Source of the DNA: Phaeosaccion multiseriatum
Taxonomy: Eukaryota; Ochrophyta, other classes
Assembly: GCA_965112735.1 (NCBI GenBank)
Contig: OZ218958.1
Location: 1,984,001-2,048,000 of the forward strand
Direction: 5' to 3'
Length of the DNA stretch: 64,000 nt
Every line of letters begins with the position of its first letter. Position 1 is the first letter of the stretch. The notes beneath the pieces were generated by a model. The model saw nothing but the letters and a program-made list of their open reading frames with translations. It was not told the origin of the DNA and searched no databases. Position numbers and translations under genes: made by a program. This document shows positions 63,218-64,000 of this stretch, one piece after another.

Positions 63218-63426
63218 TGAGCCACCTGGGATGTGGGACAGACCACACACCCCAGACAACCAACAAGCAAGGGGTTCGTATCCTATGTTGACCGTGTATT
63301 AGCTTTCCTATAAATCTCACTTCCCTATCTATCCTCCTCCTGCGACATGCCGTTCATATAAGGCTCGAGTTCCCCAAATGGCGACAATCCGGATTCGAAC
63401 ATACCAAACACCTTTGAGACTCCACA
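63218..63426 (-). repeat. Family-B solo LTR
   Basis: 209 bp, TGAGCCACC..GACTCCACA. The flanks (GTAG left, AAAG right) do not match, so it may come from recombination between two insertions or from later change. Confidence 0.88.
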
Positions 63427-63449
63427 AAAGTGCCCGTGAATGCATGAAG

Positions 63450-63701
63450 TGTTGAGATAAATCGATGTCGACACTGACATCGATCTCTATATCGCCGTTA
63501 CATATCCGATCACTCCTATGCTAACATGGTGTAGCTAATAATTGTCGTGTTGGGATATCTCCCTCTCTGGAGACTAGCGTCGTACTTGCACGGGTTGTGG
63601 GAAAGCGTCTTATTAGCTACACCATGTTAGCATAGGAGTGATCGGATATGTAACGGCGATATAGAGATCGATATCAGTGTCGACATCGATTTATCTCAAC
63701 A
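63450..63701. mobile_element. 252-bp MITE with 92-bp terminal inverted repeats
   Basis: Left arm 63450-63541 and right arm 63610-63701 are inverted copies with one mismatch seen; the 68-bp middle is unique. Ends are TGTTGAGAT..ATCTCAACA, flanked by TGAAG at 63445-63449 and 63702-63706, a 5-bp target-site duplication. It carries no gene. Arms contain nested GATATC, ATCGAT and GTCGAC words. Inserted into dispersed repeat R. Confidence 0.9.
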
Positions 63702-64000
63702 TGAAGTGCCACTTCGCGCTGCTTTATCGAAACAATAAGAGGAACATGTCCTTCCGCCTTCCGCGGGAGGGACGGCTGGGCGCGCCCCGCCCCCGCCCCG
63801 CCCCTGGTGGCGCACCATATGCTTTTTTCTTTTCTTTTTCTTTTCACATTTCCCGAGGTTGCAAACCCTCGGCCCCGTGCACGCCTAGCGGTTTTGCTCT
63901 AGGCCGCTAGGCCGCTCGGCCTCCGGCCGCTCTAGGCCGCTCACTTTTCAGCCCTAGGCGGCCTATTCGACCCCTGACAAGGTTCTGGGTTCCAGGTTCT
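63702..64000 (+). repeat. Dispersed repeat R, copy 2 (runs off the window)
   Basis: Aligns with 35690-35965: GTGCCACTT.CGCTGCTTTA, GGGACGGCTGGGCGCG, TTTTCACATTTCCCGAGGTTG, GCCCTAGGCGGCCTATTCGA and CCCTGACAAGGTTCTGGG. It ends where the palindromic 33-bp units begin in copy 1. No coding function seen. Confidence 0.85.

Overview
The window is nuclear DNA of a eukaryote with a secondary red-type plastid, most likely a photosynthetic stramenopile (ochrophyte; a eustigmatophyte or relative is my guess). Support: genes with several GT-AG introns, a light-harvesting protein of the chlorophyll a/c-violaxanthin type whose precursor starts with a signal peptide ending at an Ala|Phe-Val-Ala-Pro plastid-import motif, an intron-containing tRNA-Met-like gene with a T-run terminator, and abundant Ty3/gypsy LTR retrotransposons. 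Coding DNA is GC-rich with many GGN, GAG and CAG runs.

Layout. Bases 1-19000 are a compact, intron-rich host gene block: the 3' part of a BRCA2 homologue (+), a ten-exon GH63 glucosidase I of ER N-glycan trimming (-), an Iwr1-type RNA polymerase II import factor with ankyrin repeats inserted (+), a six-exon coiled-coil protein (+) and a six-exon light-harvesting protein (+). Iwr1 and glucosidase I are divergent across about 190 bp; BRCA2 and glucosidase I converge.

Bases 19100-27765 change character: a 277-bp ACTC microsatellite, an intronless FNIP-repeat gene (-), then a tandem array of intronless ankyrin-BTB genes (+): copy 1 intact, copy 2 frameshifted, copy 3 only a 3' stub cut off by a retrotransposon LTR.

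Bases 27765-64000 are a nested retroelement cluster. I resolve: (A) an old broken Ty3/gypsy element (-) at 27765-35204; two copies of a 1462-bp non-autonomous LTR element (T1 inside A, T2 at 36340-37801); a second non-autonomous LTR family (B1 37806-40996, B2 57990-59506, solo LTRs at 41822-42033 and 63218-63426) whose members share a 3' part but carry different 5' cargo; (D) a young chromodomain Ty3/gypsy element (+) at 42158-47952 with intact pol but no recognisable gag; (C) a 13.7-kb Ty3/gypsy element (-) at 49062-62727; and a 252-bp long-TIR MITE at 63450-63701. Most insertions have clean 4-bp target-site duplications, so boundaries are base-exact.

The most striking find is element C. Its pol carries a complete DEDDy 3'-5' exonuclease domain (RNase D/WRN-exonuclease type) between RNase H and integrase, with all five active-site residues present, and its gag and pol lie in one reading frame separated only by single in-frame UGA and UAA codons. 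Other unusual points: RTs of A and D share an Asp-Asn pair in place of the catalytic Asp-Asp; several families have a short palindrome rather than an obvious tRNA primer site after the 5' LTR; T1 and T2 share the same 5'/3' LTR difference although each has its own target-site duplication; and B2 carries a Tudor/SH3-like gene fragment.
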